From NCBI GenBank assembly GCA_009763385.1, contig CM019823.1, positions 40,420,444 to 40,484,443 of the forward strand: a stretch of 64,000 nt of DNA. The letters run 5' to 3'. Position 1 is the first letter of the stretch; each line of letters starts with the position of its first letter. The notes beneath the pieces are model-generated. The model did no database searches and was not told where the DNA came from. It saw only the letters and a program-made list of their open reading frames with translations. The position numbers were made by a program, and so were the translations under genes. This stretch comes from Coix lacryma-jobi var. lacryma-jobi (taxonomy: Eukaryota > Streptophyta > Magnoliopsida > Poales > Poaceae). Shown here one piece after another: positions 1 to 12,103 of the stretch.

Positions 1-160
1 ACTCGGCAAAGAGAGTGCCACGTAGGCCGGCACTCGGCAAAGAGGGCCTCTTTGCCGATTGTCATGGTCAAGGCACTCGGGAAAGAGGCCGAGCTGGGAA
101 AAATTTGCCCAGCTTTGCCGAGTGTCGTGGCCTCTTTGCCGAGTGTGGCACTCGGCAAAG
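1..160. repeat. Left subterminal repeats of CACTA element 1
   Basis: Copies of ACTCGGCAAAGAG and its inverse TTTGCCGAGTG alternate with short spacers, matching the right-end array at 6970-8010. In En/Spm elements such repeats are the TNPA binding sites. Their presence at base 1 shows the window opens inside the element, close to its terminus. Confidence 0.85.
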
Positions 161-422
161 CTGGAAAAACTGGAATTTTTTTCTGTTTTCATTTCCCTAC
201 ACAGAAAACATATCACACATTCATATTCCATTTCAGACAAATATCACATGCATATATATCACACATCCATATATCACATGCATATCCATTTCAGACAAAT
301 ATTACACGTTCAGTCCTCATGCATCACAAGGTCACAAGTTTATTACAAGTTCATCACAAGTTCACAAGTTCACAAGTCCATCACAGCCATCTCACAAGTC
401 CATGACAAATCTAAGTCGGCCC

Positions 423-2246
423 TCACTGCTCACCTTGGTGCTCAGATTGTGAAGAACCCCCACCTTGCCACGCGTCCCACGACCCGTCCGAAGGACCACC
501 TTGCCACCCGGGCGGCGGAGGTCCAGATGGCCACCCGGTGTACCCCGACTGGCCAGGAAGGTAACCTGGCCACCCATAGGGCGGAGGAGGGCCACCAGGG
601 AGCCACCCAGGCTGCGGAGGAGGGCCACTACTGATGTGCAGAGTGTGCGGAGGAAGGCCAGGTTGAGGAGTCGGTGCCGAACCCTCCGACTGTGAGTGCA
701 CAAAGGAGAAGCAAATTTGTTAGCTCCTGGAGGACGGCCGTAAAAGTTAAACAAATATAAACAACCATATATACTCACCGGAGTCTCTGTCGAAGGAGTA
801 ACAGGAGGCACAAAAGGAGTGAGCAGCGAGGGAGGCACGACAACACCAGGGATGTTCAGGCTCCCAAAGAAGTGAGCTATGTCATGCGTCCTCTGCGCCT
901 CCCGCTGCTGGACGGCCAGTAACTCGCGATGATGGGCCGTCGCTTGGGCCTCGTGCATGGCCTGCAACCTCTGCACCTGGTCCGCCTGGGCCTGCATCTG
1001 GGCCTGCAAAATTCGTCCCGTAAGGTTTAAACAATGCAAAGACAAGGTATATGTGTAAAAGCAATGACCGACAAATAGAACAGTACTACCTGAAGTGCTG
1101 CCATCATCTGCTGTGAGGTCGGCTGCCGAGGTCGTATAGGGACGGAGGAGCTCGTGCTGGCAGCTCGAATCTCAGCGAGGTTAGGAACAGAGGACGAGTC
1201 AACTGCGATGTTGGCTATCCAGTACCGGTCGTGCTGCTTCCCTCCTCCCAGCCTCATCACCAGGTCTGTATCTAGGGGTTGGGTGGCCGGATCGAAGTCC
1301 TCCCCATGGCGCTCGCGAGCCGCCGAGGTGTACTCTGTGACCTTGGTGTAGGCGTTCGCGTTGGTGTACGCCTCGGGCCCGGCGTTCGGGTTGTACTGGG
1401 TGCTCGCTGCAGTCGCCTTGGCCTGGTGTGACAAGTGGTACGCCTTGAAAGGGAGGCACTCCTCACCACCATGCGACTGTGACTGCGAGAAAAACACACA
1501 AATGATCACAAGTAACGAGTAATTAAGTGTTAGAATAAAAAAATCTGTAGAGCATACCCATCTGTCGGCGTACGCGTTGAGGCTAAGGTTGCCTTGGTGG
1601 TGTGACACCCCAGGCATCTGCAGGCGGCAGTCTCGGCGGGCACCGTGCCTCTCATACCACTCATCCGATTGCCACTTGTCCACAATGGACAACCAGCAAT
1701 CTAGGTGATTGGCGCACCAACCAGAACAGAACTGCAAGACAATAAGTATTTAATATGTTAGAAGAGTCGCTAAGTGATGGATGGACCAATCAGTATTACT
1801 GTTTTGTGCGTACCTGGATGTACTGCTCCCTAGTGAGGTCGGTCTCCCTGGTCAGCATCATCTGCCTAGCGTCCGCCTTCTTCACCGCCTTCCCGAACAC
1901 GTCGGCGCAAGTAGACTCTGCTCGAAGCAGAGGAAGTGGAACCTCCTCCTGAGACACCTACGATCTCGTCCCCCTGGTCCCCCTGATCCCCCTGGCGACC
2001 CTCCGAGGAAGTGGTGTCGTCGTCCGATGTCCTACTGGTCGTCCCTCTGGCGTCCCCCTGGTCGTCGTCCGAGGAGGTCTGCGCCGGGTCGGGAGTCGGG
2101 TCGGGAGTCGGCTCCCTCCTAGGACGTCCGCGGGGGCGGCCGGCCCTCGCCCTCCTCGTCGACGGCTCCTCGGCTGCGGTGGGTGGTGAGCTGGACCTCT
2201 GGAAGCGCGAGTTGACCCACCGCTGTTGCCGCCTTCCGCCCGACAT
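423..2246 (-). CDS. TNPA-like CACTA protein (Transposase_24 type), five exons
   Basis: A five-exon model on the minus strand: 2246-1814, 1731-1558, 1482-1090, 1003-779 and 689-423, with GT..AG borders at each junction. The first exon encodes a basic, Ser/Asp-rich N terminus and then a segment around ETDLTREQYIQ. The second holds FCSGWCANHLDCW and LQMPGVSHHQG, and the third GGEECLPFKAY and GGGKQHDRYWI; these are hallmark stretches of the plant TNPA/Transposase_24 family (PF03004). The fourth is a Gln-rich coiled coil and the last a Pro/Gly-rich tail ending in TGA at 423. One frame break lies in exon 1 near 1930. By family, the protein binds the subterminal repeats and brings the ends together. 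Exon borders were read by eye and have no transcript support. Confidence 0.78.
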
Positions 2247-2374
2247 TTTATCGAGTGCCTGCCATTACAAAGATAAAATCAATTAGCATAAATAAACGAT
2301 AAGTATTTATAAAGAGATACAAAATGAACAAAACATAATTGCAAAATAATTATAACAATACAGCATTACATGAA

Positions 2375-5300
2375 TTAAAAATTATCTCCGCGATTGTCAG
2401 TGGTTAGTGCCCCTCGTGTGTTGGCTCGTGGCACACGTGTGTCGTCATCACTGTCAATATTGTCGAAACAATCGGCGTCGTCTCTATCATCCTCATCACC
2501 CTCGTCCTCATTAATGTCACCACCAAACTGTAATCGCTCAAGCATTCTTAAGTCCTTGGCATTGTGCACCTCATCACCCTCGTCCTCATCAATATCATTG
2601 TCATCGTCTTCTTCCATGTCCATCAGCTCAAAAATGTCAATGTCAAACCTCCCTTCTAGCCCCTCAGGTTGAAAGAACTCTCCGCTATATGTGTTTGGGT
2701 CGAAGTTGTAGTCATCATCGTTTGGGAGAGGCGCTTTACCGCGCGGCGATGCTAACTGCACAAGGTACCAACCCATAAGATTGTCGTCTTCTTGACACGC
2801 CCATGGGAGATAATAAACTTGTGTGGCCTGTTGAGCCATAATATAGACATCGTCTCCCTTGTAAACGGAGTCCTGTCGAATTTTGACTAGCCCAATCTCA
2901 GGGGCTCTTCTCGTGACATCAGGATCGAACCAATGACATTTGAATACCACTGGATTAATAGCTTTGGTACCCTCAAAGTTGAGCTCATATATTTCTTCGA
3001 CTATGCCGTAATAGTCGCGCTCATCGGTGTCGGGCGTACGAACTCCGATATTCGTGGTCTTTCGATTGGGCCGACTCTGCTCGTAGCTGCTTGTGTGAAA
3101 GCGATAGCCATTCACATCATAAACGGTGAATGAATTGACCCTATAGTCGAAGCCATTGGCAACCTGTTTCAACTCATCCATCATTTCCGCATCTGTGCGG
3201 GCCTGTAAGTTGAGACAGGATAGATCGTTTCTTGAAATGAAACAAGAAATGAAATGAAATACAAGGTTAGTTGTCCTTATAATATGTTGTTGTGAAGTTT
3301 GACACCTCCTCCAGAATAAATGCTTCTGCCACGGAAGCCTCTATTTTGGCTTTATTTCTACACTTTTTCCGAAGAACCTTTAGACATCTCTCGACTAGAA
3401 AGCACCAATGGCACTGCACGGGCCCCCCATCCGTGCCTCGTACGGTAGGTGTAAAATCAGATGCTGCATCGGCAGGAAGAAGCCGGGTGGAAAGATCATC
3501 TCCAACTTGCAGATCAACACAGGTGCAACTTCCTCTAGGTTAGCAATCACGTCATGAGATAGCTCCTTGGCACAAAGCTGGCGAAAGAAATAGCTCAACT
3601 CTGCCAGCACGCGCCACACAGGCTCGGGGAGGTATCCCCGGGTCATCGCAGGAAGGAGCCGCTCGATCCATATGTGGTAGTCATGACTCTTCATCCCTAA
3701 CACTCGCATAGTAGACAAGTTCACTCCCCTCCTCAGATTCGTCGCATACCCATCAGGGAACCTTAACGCCTGGATCCACTGTAGTACTTTCTTCCTATGG
3801 TCTCTTTTCAATATATAATCGGCCGGACCTCTTTTCCATTTCTTGCCAGCACCAGGAGCCTTCATCACTAGCTTTGGTCTATCGCACATCTCTTGCAGGT
3901 CCAGTCTAGCCTTAACGTTGTCCTTTGACTTTTCTGTGTCCATGAGTGTTGCAAAGAGTGCCTCAGCGATATTCTTTTCTGTGTGCATTACATCGATGTA
4001 GTGCGGACAAAGAAGGTCATTAAAATAGGGGAGTCTAGTCAAGCCCGATATATGGGTCCACATGTGTTCCTCTCCGTACCCAAAAAAACGACCGTCGTCT
4101 TCATTAAACTTTAGAGCCTCTATATCGGCACGGACCTCGGAACCGCTCTTGAACTGAGGAATGGGGTTGGTGACTTGAACACCTTTCCTGAAGTGCTTGA
4201 TGTCATGTCTGAACGGATGGTCAAGAGGCAAGAATTGACGATGCTGGTCGAATGAAGAATACTTGCCTCCCTTCTTCAACCAAGTGAACTTCACAGCTGC
4301 CTTGCATATTGGGCATGAGAACTTCCCGTGAACACACCAAGCGCTAAATAAGCCATACGCCAGGAAGTCATGCAGGGAGTACTGGTACCACACATGCATT
4401 TTGAAGTTCTTCATTGTTGCTCGGTCATATGTCAGTACTGGGTTTTCCCAAGCTTCGAACAATTCATCCAACAAAGGCTCCATGAACAGACCCATATTGG
4501 TCCCTGGGTGTCCAGGAATTATCAGCGACAAGAATACATTCTTAGGGTCAAACATAACACCGGGAGGGAGATTGAGGGGGATCACGAACACAGGCCAACA
4601 AGTGTACGGGGCCGCCATCATTCCATACGGGTTGAACCCATCTGTTGCCAGCGCCACACGTACATTCCGAGCCTCCATAGCTTTGCCAGGATGCATGGCA
4701 TCGAAGTGCTTCCATGCTTCACCATCCGATGGGTGTACCATCTTGTCAGGATTGTAACTTTTGCCATTCTTGTGCCATGTCATCTGTTTTGCAGAGTCCT
4801 CTGTCATGTACAGTCGTTGGATCCTAGGTATGAAAGGAAGGTATCGTAGGACCATCTCAGGGATATTAAGTTGTTCTTTCTTGCCATCTCCATGGTCTAC
4901 CTCCACATACCTAGAGGTTTTGCACTTTGGACAGTGTGTTGCTTTCTCGTGATCTTTCCTGAATAGGATGCACCCTTTTGGACAAGCATGGATCTGCTAA
5001 TACGGCATCTTAAGTGCACGAAGAAGTTTCTATGACTCGTACGTGTTCTTCGGCAGAATGTGACCCTCCGGCAACAGGGTGCCCAAAATTGCCAACATGC
5101 CATCGAAGGCGTCTCGACTCAAGCTATACTGCGACTTGAACCCCATTAGGCGTCCAATGGCATCCAGTTGTGAAACCATTGTCTTTTCGTGAAGGGGCTT
5201 CTGTGCCGAAGACATGTCGTAGAACGCCTTTGCGGTTTCCTCTGGCTCCTCCATTCCTTCACCGAATTATGCCTCTTAAAAGTCTCCCATCATGTCTGCT

Positions 5301-5602
5301 ACCCCGACATCTCCATCATACTCCTCGAGGCGTTGTCGCACCACCTCCTCTCTAATCCGATCGGCTTCACCATGGTAGACCCAACAAGTATAGTTTTCAA
5401 CGAATCCGTACTTGTAAAGATCTACCCCCACATTATCCTTATATTTTCTTTTCTTGTTCCCACATTTGCTGCAAGGACACGACATCCGACTCGACCCTTT
5501 AGCAGTCGGACCAAATGCATGCTCTAGGAAAGCATTGGTCTTAGTAACCCATTCTGTGCTCTTACTTGTGTGGCCCGTGTACATCCAATCACGGTTATCC
5601 AT
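2375..5602 (-). pseudogene. TNPD-type CACTA transposase, broken
   Basis: The domain order is that of plant tnp2 transposases. A Transpos_assoc N terminus (5602-5276; Cys-rich SCPCSKCGNKK, then a conserved HGE) is followed by the Transposase_21 core (about 4960-3900; ATDGFNPYGMM, PVCK-like zinc residues, DVMHTEKN), a DUF4218 region (about 3780-3290) and a DUF4216 region ending at 2375 (VFKCHWFD, YYLPW). Damage: TAA codons near 5260-5280, TAG at 5030-5032 and at 4997-4999, and a lost base in a G run near 3425 that drops the DUF4218 frame. The C terminus is very acidic. The protein would cut and join the element ends. The TAG at 5030 sits where relatives usually carry Gln. As read, no full-length product is possible. 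Confidence 0.9.
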
Positions 5603-6480
5603 CCTCTGGCATATACATATGTAAGCGAGTAATAAACCAGCAATTGCATCTACACGGCGTTCCTACCATCTAATAGGTGAAGGATAGGTCCTAATCCCAC
5701 CTAAGGATGCGTAGATGGGTTAGTTTCCATGTTCTACTCCTACCTGAGACAAAATTTCGACAGCACCTCCTCGTTGTTCTCCCGATACATGTCCTGGCAG
5801 GGAGAGTGTGTATCCGGAGAACAACAGGGAGGTGGTGCCGAAACTTCGACTCTGACAGGAGCAAAACATGGAAACTAGCTCATCTACGCATCCGCGGGCT
5901 GTCCAAAATACGTGGACAATCCGAAAAAGATACGGTCGCAGATATGCAAAGGTCTGTATATCTAAGACTGTATCTCTTTCGAACGGGAGACGTCTAACTA
6001 GGTTACGCGACCAAAGACCAGATACCTAAGGATACGGATAGAGGGGTTATACCTAAGGTGTCAGTGAGGTCAGGGTAGCGGGGCAGTGGTGAGTCGGGGC
6101 AGTGGCGACACGACGCGGTGCAGGCAGACCCGCAACGCCGACGAAGACGATCGGGGTCGCCGAGTCCCTCCGACGAGTCCTCCTCCTGCCAAAAAAAGAG
6201 CATATGGTTAGTCTCGACCGAAAATTTTGGTAGCACCTCCCCTGCACGGGGAGGTTCCCAAAACCTGCAGAAAAGGTTGGCACGAAGGCCAACAACCACA
6301 TGTATACCAGACATAGTCACGAAGGCCAACAATCACAATAGTACCAAGATGAGTCATGTACTTTACTTCTATTTCCATGCAGATAACAGTATCGAAGTAG
6401 TATAACTACTACTAACACTAACACTACTAACTACTACTAACACTACTACTAACTACTAACTACTAACTACTAAGTACTAA
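5603..6480. other. Upstream region of TNPD 1, no gene seen
   Basis: This stretch lies 5' of the TNPD start on the minus strand and probably holds its leader and an intron. It includes an inexact inverted pair around 5700-5880, where a segment near the sequence ATGGGTTAGTTTCCATG recurs inverted. From 6405 there is a short run of degenerate ACTACTAAC repeats. No coding potential is convincing on either strand. Confidence 0.5.
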
Positions 6481-6574
6481 CTATTTACTAACTACATACG
6501 GCATACCTTCGCGACGAGAATAGCAAGAACGAGCTTCGGCGACGGCGACGGGGACGACCAAAGCGGCTTGACGG

Positions 6575-6900
6575 CGGGGCCACTCTTCTCCTCCTCTCTT
6601 CTCCACTCCTCCTCTTCTTCCTCTCCTCCTCCACCTCCTCCTCTTCCTCCTCTCCTCCTCCACCTCCTCCTCTCCTCCTCTCCTCCACTGGCCGGCCAGG
6701 GGGCGGCCACGCCGCTTAGGGACGACGGCGGGGCAGGGCGGGCCCAGGGCCGGGGGGCGAGGCGCGGTGGGGCCGAGGGCGGCGGGCCCGGGGCGGGGGT
6801 GCGGCGGGGCGGGGCGGGGCGGGGCCGGGGCGCGGCGGCGGGCGGGGGCGTGGGGCACGGCGGCGGGCAGCGGCGCGGTGGCGGGCGGCGTGTGTGGGCG
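6575..6900. repeat. CCT-rich then GGGGC-rich low-complexity block in CACTA 1
   Basis: A polypyrimidine run of CCT/CTC triplets (about 6580-6690) is followed by an extremely GC-rich segment with GGGGC and GCGGC repeats (to about 6900) and then a GT-rich tail. Long open frames on both strands here are composition artefacts. Its place between the right subterminal repeats and the TNPD gene suggests promoter or leader DNA of the element. Confidence 0.7.
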
Positions 6901-6969
6901 CGCGCGTGTGTGGTGTGTGTGAGTGTGTGTGGCCGCAGAGCGCGTGTTTTATATTTTTTTTATTTTCGA

Positions 6970-8010
6970 ACGGCTTTGCCGAGTGCCAGATCGGCTGTCA
7001 CTCGGCAAAGGTCACATGTGAGAGGATGGCGAGATGTACTGGTTTGTAAGCATCGTACGTGACAACTTACTCGAAACTTTCTTAAATTTTTGTCTCGGCA
7101 TACGCATATGATGTAACAACATCTCGCCAAGTTTCGCGATTTTCGAAATTCATTTGCATTTTCTATAATTAAAAAACCGCCCGCACGTAATTTGGAGGCG
7201 TTGCCCCGTGAGCACGTTGATCGAAACCTACGGTCAGTTTTTGGATTTGGCCTCAACATACACTCAAGAACAACAATAACAATTTTCGAATCATTGAAAT
7301 CCATTATTCGATGCACCCGCAGTTCAAACTTGCGTCTAGCGGGAAAATTCAAGAAAATGCAATAAAAACATAAAATATAACAAAAGGCTTTGAAAAAGTG
7401 TGAAATTTGAACATGTTGGCCATAGTATTGTGGGGATGATCCACAAAAAATTTGGTGTCCAAAATCCAAAAAAAATACTTTGTCGAGTGCCACGTGGACT
7501 AACACTCGGCAAAGAGGAGATCTTTGCCGAGTGCCGGCCACGTGGAACTCGGCAAAGAACAGCCCACGTGTCACAGAACGGGACCACATGCTTTGCCGAG
7601 TGCCATGTGGCCGGCACTCGGCGAAGATCCCCTCTTTGCCGAGTGCCAGACACGTGGCACTCGGCAAAGAACAGCCCACGTGTCACAGAACGGGGTCACA
7701 CGCTTTGCCGAGTGCCACGTGGCTGGCACTCGGCAAAGAGGGGATCTTTGCCGAGTGTCAGACGGCAGGCACTCGGCAAAGCAAACGGCCCTGGATGTCG
7801 TCTGGTCCGCGACACTTTGCCGAGTGTACGGGCACTCGGCAAAGAGGTGACTTCGCCGAGTGCTTTTCTTTGCCGAGTGTCGGGCACTCGGCAAAGCAGC
7901 CTTTGCCTTGTGCTTGAGCTTTGCCGAGTGCCATATGTTCGGCACTCGGCAAAGAGCCTGTTTGCCGAGTGCCCGAAATTTGGCACTCGGCGAAGCCTGT
8001 GTTTCCTGTA
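6970..8010. repeat. Right subterminal repeats of CACTA element 1
   Basis: An isolated inverted pair at about 6971-7012 (CTTTGCCGAGTGCC facing CACTCGGCAAAG) is separated by about 460 AT-rich bases from the dense array at 7480-8010. The dense array has roughly two dozen motif copies as head-to-head or tail-to-tail pairs, each pair flanking a short variable spacer (CACGTGG, CCGG, GACGGC). Some copies read TTCGCC in place of TTTGCC. These are the expected TNPA binding sites. Confidence 0.88.
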
Positions 8011-8013
8011 GTG

Positions 8014-8211
8014 CCCCCTTTATTCACAGCTTCAACAAGTGACACATGTCTCATAGATTTCAATCAGCTGGACATTAGACCTGATCATGCCACCTGACCT
8101 AATCCGTCAATGCTTCGGGTCAAGTATGGGTCATGATTTTCAACCCATGACCCGACTCAAAGTAGAAAAATCTAAGAAATAGCCAAACTCGTTAGTGTGC
8201 CATGTCATATA
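8014..8211. other. 198-bp spacer between two CACTA elements
   Basis: The segment begins with CCC, the target-duplication copy of element 1, and ends with ATA, that of element 2. It has no open frame and no recognised repeat. It contains a short inverted pair around CATGACCC and GGGTCATG (about 8128-8155). Confidence 0.6.
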
Positions 8212-8228
8212 CACTACTGCACAAAGCT

Positions 8229-8462
8229 TAACCGCAGCGGACGTTTTGGCTTTACCGCAGCGGGCAACAGCGCCCGCTGCGGTAAAAGCCTTAACCGCAG
8301 CGGGCAACATAATTAGCCCGCTGCGGTTAATAGCATTAACCGCAGCGGACAACCTAAACCGCCCGCTGCGGTAAATGATTAACCGCAGCGGTCGCTTTAG
8401 GTTGCCCGCTGCGGTAGTTGCGTTTAACCGTAGCGGGCAGCTTATGTTGCCCACCACGGTTA
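8229..8462. repeat. Left subterminal palindrome cluster of CACTA 2
   Basis: Eleven copies of the core ACCGCAGCGG or its inverse CCGCTGCGGT (some with one or two changes), arranged alternately so that each neighbouring pair forms a potential hairpin. The last copy (near 8450) is degraded, with CCACCACGG. This is the 3' end relative to the element's genes. Confidence 0.9.
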
Positions 8463-8706
8463 TTAATTTTGGATTAAAATAAATAAATAATGCAGCCAGC
8501 AGAAACAGCAGGATATAGCCAGCAGAAACATCAGAATATGAATTCAAATCTGCAGTTTTCAAATAATTCCAGAATTCCAGATTTCTAGCAGATATATATA
8601 TATATATGCACATATAAACCATCTGGACATAACATACAAAGTGACTTAGTTGTTTGTTGTCATCATATACACATTGACTTAGTTGATTACAAATTCAAAT
8701 TACAAT

Positions 8707-11706
8707 TCATATTTCAACTTGATGAGCATAATCTGTCGGACGAAGCATTGTGTTCCATTTGCGGAGCTTCTCGTATTGGGGTAGCAACGCCAGGTCGAAT
8801 TCGTTGTCAAAGAACGTTTCTCCTTCGAGAATGCATTTCTCCATTACAAACTTGCATATGTCCGCCTTGACTTGTTTAAAGCACATCCTGCGGCTCTGCT
8901 GCTCTCCCCAATACTTGACACCTTCCTTGAGCTTCTTTCAGCTATTGGTGTACTCCTTGCTTTCCCCTAGAAACTCGCATGTGTACAAGCCACATGTCTT
9001 CGATCCTAGTGGCTGTTTGGCGCACTGCACGATTGATACACAAGCATTAGAACCCATATATATGTATGAAACATGAATTGAACCTTTGAAATACTTACCA
9101 GGAAATCTCGTCGGATTTTGAGGTGGTACCTATGCTTGTCCTTGAACTTTTGAGTTCTTCGGTCCCAGAATCCGGGCACCTTTTGGTATTCCTTATAAGC
9201 GTTGTACGAAATATAATAGTTTTAGCCACAATTTAAAAACGTATGGTAACCGTAACTGATGAAAAAGCTGGATGACTTACTTTTTCAGACAATCTTCGAA
9301 TGCCTTGTACCCTTGCTTGTTTGGTACGCTCAAGGAGTCAAACACACAGGCCCTGCCATCTTGAGGGTATATGATAAAAGCGATCCAGTGGCCACCCACG
9401 AGGCCCTGGCTGCACCGTTGCAACAAAATAGTGTTTATGATGACTAGAAGGCATGATATGCTAGTGACTTAGGTGTACGTACATGTATTTGACTTACCCA
9501 AAATGATAGGCAGCCATTATACACTCTGGCCCATCCGGCTTGATCTTCTTCATGCATTCTAGTATGTAATTTTTCAACTTAGTCTTCTCGGCTTTCATAT
9601 TTTCTTCATATTTCTTCTCTCGCTGTCGAGCTGTCAGCTCCGGATCAGTGATCTCGAAACCCTTGATGACTCTTTCGGCAATATGTGCAGGAGAGAGGTA
9701 GAGTACAGGACGTGTCTTTTTATTACTTACAGTGACCGTCATGCTGCACGGACAAGTCATCGTGACATAATAAGTATAGAACTATGGAAAATACGAATGT
9801 AGTGATCTGTGGAAGTTGCATTCATCGCTTACAGTGTGAATAGGGTGATTTGAACGATGTCCAGGTCTTCTTCCCGCATCAGGTTGTACATGTCGCTAAA
9901 GTCGACGGGTAGTTGCATTTCGTTATCAGCGGGCAAGTGGAAGTACTCCGTGGGAATCTTGACGTTAAAACTTGACATCCCGGCTTTTGCAGCTTCCATG
10001 TACCATAGATGGAACCTCCTTGTATCCCACTTTTCCTCGTCGATGAGCTAGGCCTTGGGAATCATGAACTTCCCGCACACATAGTGGCCAGGGCAGTCTT
10101 CGGCCTCATCAAATAGTTGACGGGTAGTTTCATGCCTGGCAAACGATGGATAGGGATGTTAGTAGCATATATACTATGGACGTGGTATTATGCTCAATGT
10201 TACCATACCTTTCGAACGTGAGGGTGTACGGGAGCTTGTTGGTGGACGTTCTTGGATTCTTGGTGGGCGGGGGAAGACATTGGCTTGTGGTTGACGGGGG
10301 AGGTGTCTTCGTCCCTGTTGCCTCCCCCGTCGTGCCTCCCTGTTGCTCGTTCGTGCTTGGCTGGCTTGTCGTTGTCGTGTTGTCGCCCTTAACGGCCTCT
10401 GAGCTTCTTGCCTCATGGACCGGGCCGATCGGTGGACTATTTGGAGGCGGGGGAGACACAGTTCCCATGTCAGTGCCCTTTTCCTTTTCCCCGCCATCAC
10501 CTTCTACCTTTTCCTTGTCCCCGCCTTCGGTATCGCCTTCTCCTTTGTCCTTTCCCTTGCCCTTGTCCCCGCCCTTTTCTTCGTCATCATCGCTGTCGTG
10601 ATCTGGATCTTCCGGAGGACAAGATCCGGCGGCTGATGGTTGTGATGCTGGTGTCGGCGTTGGAGTTGGCGTTCGAACAATGATCTCGATGTCCTCACGG
10701 TTCCATAGGACTTCCAATCCAAGTGCCTGCCCTAGGTGCCTGGCCGGTTGTAGGTTGGGATGGTCCAATTCAAAATGTTCCTGGTCGGGAACGTGCCATA
10801 ACGGGCTCACGACCACATAGTCTTCAGGGGTGTTGTCTTTGTTGAAGTCGTGAATATCGTGGGGTGCAAGAATGCATCCCTCGGCCACCACCATCTTCTT
10901 GGACCTTCCGAACGGGATGAGGAGTTGGACGTGCTGGTTTTCCTTGAAGTCCTCGTTCGAGACCCTTGGGCGATCCTCGTTCATCGACAGTAAGGCTTTC
11001 TTTTCCTTTGCTTGAGGATTGGGCAGGCCATGGTGATCAAACATCTTCGACCTCATCGCGACCATCTCCGGGTCCTTGCTCGTGAAGGCTTCCTTTATTG
11101 AGCTTTTGATCATTTCAGCCACGCCTTCATTGAAGCCCTTGTTATATAGCTCATCTTTATACCTTTGCCTGGACTTGTATGTGACCGCGTCGGATTGCCA
11201 CGACTCAACTGACTTCCAGCTCATCTTCGACCCGACACCACGAACGCGGCCGCGGTGCTCGGGGGTTCCTAGGACCTCGGTGAGCAAGTCGTGGCCCCGG
11301 CGGACCACAATGCTGTCTTTAAGCTTTGCTTTCTCCATCAAAGTCTTCTCGACGTCCTCGAGGTGGGGCTCGTTAAACTTGGTCGCTCCGGGCTTCAGCC
11401 TCTTTGGAATGCGGGCCCTCATGTAGTCCTTTGCCCTTGGGTCGATGCCCTCATACGGATCTGGAACCTGGCAGCCTGTCTTGCTTGTTCTTCTTGCTGC
11501 CACTTGGTCCTCTGACCGGCAAAGCCAGTCATGCCCAAGTGGTGAGGATTCTTGTTCCTCTTTGCGAGCTCACTGAACTTAGCGCTCTTTTCCTCTGCTT
11601 CTTGCGTCTTTCTCATTTCGCAGAAAGCATCCCACACGTGTGCCTTGACCATATTGTACTTTAGCAGTGGCGACTTCCCCTTCTTCAGGTAATTTCTGGT
11701 CAGCAT
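8707..11706 (-). pseudogene. TNPA-like protein fused to Ulp1 (C48) cysteine protease
   Basis: Exons readable on the minus strand: 11706-10209, 10135-9833, 9743-9498, 9409-9281, about 9204-9099 and 9024-8707, with GT..AG introns. The first exon has a TNPA-like segment (KNPHHLGMTGF, KWQQEEQ) and an acidic, Lys/Gly-rich low-complexity linker. The C-terminal third is a Ulp1-like peptidase (PF02902). The His codon is at 9388-9390 (GGHWIAF), Asp at 9337-9339 (VFDSL), Gln at 9013-9015 and the catalytic Cys at 8992-8994 (TCGLYTCEF), so the whole catalytic set is present. Damage: a frame slip near 11462, TAG at 10048-10050, and TGA at 8938-8940 just after the active site. Ulp1 enzymes remove SUMO-like modifiers; the role in transposition is unknown. 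Confidence 0.85.
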
Positions 11707-11715
11707 CCCACACGA

Positions 11716-12103
11716 GAGTAGTAGTAGGGAGAGGAGTATAAAGAGAGGAGTAGGGATAGTAGTAACAAAGGACTAGTAGGGAGAGTTGTATAGAGAGTAG
11801 TATAGAGAGGACTAGTACAGAGACTAGGTAGAGAGTAGGGAGAGGGGTAGTAGGGAGAGGAGTAGTACAGTAGTATAGAGTAGTAGGGAGAGGAGTAGTA
11901 GGGAGAGGAGTAGTACAGTAGTATAGAGTAGTAGGGAGAGGAGTAGTAGGGAGAGGAGTAGTACAGTAGTATAGAGTAGTAGGGAGAGGAGTAGTACAGT
12001 AGTATAGAGTAGTAGGGAGAGGAGTAGTAGGGAGACTAGGTAGAGAGTAGGGAGAGGAGTAGTACAGTAGTATAGAGTAGTAGGGAGAGGAGTAGTATAT
12101 ATA
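11716..12103. repeat. GA-rich minisatellite inside CACTA 2
   Basis: Tandem array built from AGTAGTAGGGAGAGG and AGTAGTACAGTAGTATAGAG submotifs in changing order, giving a higher-order unit of roughly 60 bp. It sits just upstream (minus-strand sense) of the TNPA-Ulp1 coding start, probably in an intron or leader. Its open frames are repeat artefacts. Confidence 0.85.

Larger units (their letters stand above)
1..8013 (-). mobile_element. CACTA (En/Spm) transposon 1, left tip outside window
   Basis: The right end is visible. The plus strand ends in TTTCCTGTAGTG at 8013, so the minus strand begins CACTACAGGAAA, a standard CACTA terminus. Inside it come many copies of the subterminal motif CTTTGCCGAGTGCC in both orientations (6970-8010), and the same motif fills the first 160 bases, so the other terminus should lie just left of base 1. 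Both genes read on the minus strand: a TNPD-type transposase (2375-5602) and a TNPA-type protein (423-2246). The 3-bp target duplication can be read on the right only (CCC, 8014-8016). TNPD has in-frame nonsense codons, so this copy probably depends on others to move. The superfamily assignment is secure; the family name is not determined. Confidence 0.93.

Noticed and set aside
6481..7062. Overlapping long open frames on both strands
   Set aside because: They are produced by CCT and GGGGC repeats; the translations are Arg/Gly/Pro strings with no family features.
7480..8010. Regularly spaced repeats resembling a CRISPR array
   Set aside because: The copies alternate in orientation, sit at a CACTA end, and the organism is a plant; these are subterminal transposase sites.
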